Assembly (NCBI GenBank): GCA_016190585.1
Contig: JACPQH010000119.1
Coordinates: 1 to 10,048, forward strand
Direction of reading: 5' to 3'
Length of the DNA: 10,048 nt
DNA from: Chloroflexota bacterium
GTDB lineage: Bacteria; Chloroflexota; Dehalococcoidia; Dehalococcoidales; RBG-16-60-22
The translations under genes and the position numbers were made by a program. Below the pieces are notes generated by a model. That model worked only from the letters and a program-made list of their open reading frames with translations. It was not told where the DNA came from and ran no database searches. Below, in pieces: positions 9,357 through 10,048 of this stretch. Positions within the stretch are counted from its first letter, which is position 1. Each line of letters starts with the position of its first letter.

Positions 9357-9385
9357 TTGACACCGTCCCGGCGTTCCGATATCTT
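9357..9385 (+). promoter_or_regulatory. Sigma-70 type promoter for the nitrilase-family gene
   Basis: A perfect -35, TTGACA (9357-9362), is followed after exactly 17 bases by TATCTT (9380-9385, 4 of 6 matches to TATAAT). Transcription would start near 9392, giving a leader of about 20 bases that carries the ribosome site. A second AT-rich hexamer, TATAAA (9344-9349), has only a weak -35. Confidence 0.55.
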
Positions 9386-9400
9386 TAGGGTAACCGATGC

Positions 9401-9409
9401 GGAGGAGGG
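9401..9409 (+). promoter_or_regulatory. Strong ribosome-binding site before the nitrilase-family gene
   Basis: The purine-rich run GGAGGAGGG ends three bases before ATG 9413; its first GGAGG lies seven bases from the ATG. It fixes the start of this gene, which is open to the window edge and has no stop in view. Confidence 0.7.
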
Positions 9410-9412
9410 ACT

Positions 9413-10048
9413 ATGGCTGCGACCAACTACGAGAAAATCGTGACGCTGGCGGTGGTGAACTACCAGAGTACCTGGGGCAACAAGCGTGCCGGCCTGGATA
9501 AAATAAAGAAGCTCGCCAAGAGGGCCGCGGACCAGGACAACAACATCATCGTCTTTCCGGAGATGGCGCTTACCGGCTACGAGTCCGGCGGCAGCAAGGA
9601 CATGTACCGCGAGAGCGCCGAGCTTGTCCCCGGCCCGGCCACGGATGAGCTCGCCGAGCTGGCCCGGAAGCTGGATGTCTACCTGGTCCTGGGCATGCCG
9701 GAGCGCGACAGGGCCAATCCCGACATTATCTATAACTCCTCGGCGGTGCTGGGGCCGGAGGGTTTCATCGGGCGATACCGCAAGATCGGCCTGTCGCCGC
9801 CGCCTTTCTATGACGAGTCCCTCTACTTCACGCCGGGCCGCGAGCTGCCCGTCTTCGAGACCCGGTACGGCATCATCGGCGTGCAGATCTGCCGCGACTT
9901 CTGGCTCTACCCCGAACAGACCCGCATCCTGGTGCTGAAAGGCGCCCGGCTCATCGTCAACCCGACCGCCAGCCCGAAGGGGGCCGACGGCGGCATCTTC
10001 CTCACGCAGCAGACCCGCGCGCGGGCGACGGAGAACATGGTGTACGCC
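9413..10048 (+). CDS. Carbon-nitrogen hydrolase, nitrilase superfamily (5' part, runs off right edge)
   Basis: Member of the nitrilase/amidase superfamily, cytoplasmic enzymes that hydrolyse non-peptide C-N bonds in amides, carbamoyl compounds or nitriles. The first 212 residues are visible. The catalytic triad is complete: E50 in FPEMALTGY, K124 in RYRKIGL and C160 in QICRDFWLYPE. E135, before YFTPG, is the usual supporting glutamate. The NPTASPK segment at 183-189 is typical of the fold. The remaining part, perhaps 60-90 residues, lies outside the window. The branch (N-carbamoylputrescine amidohydrolase, omega-amidase, aliphatic amidase or other) cannot be decided. CRDFW after the active cysteine differs from the more common CYDxxFPE, which leaves the substrate open. 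It has its own promoter, divergent from the exporter gene. Confidence 0.9.
   Translation, partial: MAATNYEKIVTLAVVNYQSTWGNKRAGLDKIKKLAKRAADQDNNIIVFPEMALTGYESGGSKDMYRESAELVPGPATDELAELARKLDVYLVLGMPERDRANPDIIYNSSAVLGPEGFIGRYRKIGLSPPPFYDESLYFTPGRELPVFETRYGIIGVQICRDFWLYPEQTRILVLKGARLIVNPTASPKGADGGIFLTQQTRARATENMVYA

Noticed and set aside
9624..9938. 104-codon + frame inside the nitrilase-family gene
   Set aside because: Shadow frame. The real gene is in another frame, starts at 9413 and has the full catalytic triad, but has no stop before the window ends.

Overview
The window is about 60% GC or slightly more, densely coded, and has the look of a bacterial chromosome. The FtsH and polyprenyl synthase sequences, and the kind of intergenic repeats present, suggest Chloroflexota, perhaps Dehalococcoidia. 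That placement is an inference from protein flavour, with no marker gene behind it.

Layout. Positions 1-2529 (+) hold the 3' part of metG (methionyl-tRNA synthetase), followed with no gap by a long-chain polyprenyl diphosphate synthase. Positions 2530-2924 are a gene-free, convergent intergenic stretch packed with short hairpin-forming repeats. The next three genes all lie on the minus strand and are transcribed from high to low coordinates. They are an MFS (DHA2-type) exporter (9226-7808), treY (maltooligosyl trehalose synthase, 7654-4931) and ftsH (4859-2925). Positions 9227-9412 are a divergent promoter region. A nitrilase-superfamily carbon-nitrogen hydrolase starts at 9413 (+) and runs off the right edge.

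The most unusual feature is in ftsH. The reading frame is intact from end to end except for one TAG at codon 211, between Walker A and the pore loop, where the family has a conserved glutamate (GAG). The halves before and after it match E. coli FtsH residue for residue in numbering at the key sites I could place. This is therefore a single-base nonsense change, not a frameshift or insertion. It may be a real null or variant allele, a suppressed codon, or a sequencing or assembly error. TAG also ends metG, the polyprenyl synthase gene and ftsH itself, which argues against global TAG reassignment.

The genes do not form one pathway. metG and the prenyl synthase look translationally coupled housekeeping genes (translation; quinone or undecaprenyl side chains). 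treY belongs to trehalose synthesis from maltodextrins, but its usual partner treZ is not in the window. ftsH appears to have its own extended -10 promoter. I found no CRISPR array, RNA gene, insertion sequence or clear novel multigene system. The points worth a second look are the ftsH amber codon and the structured repeats between genes.
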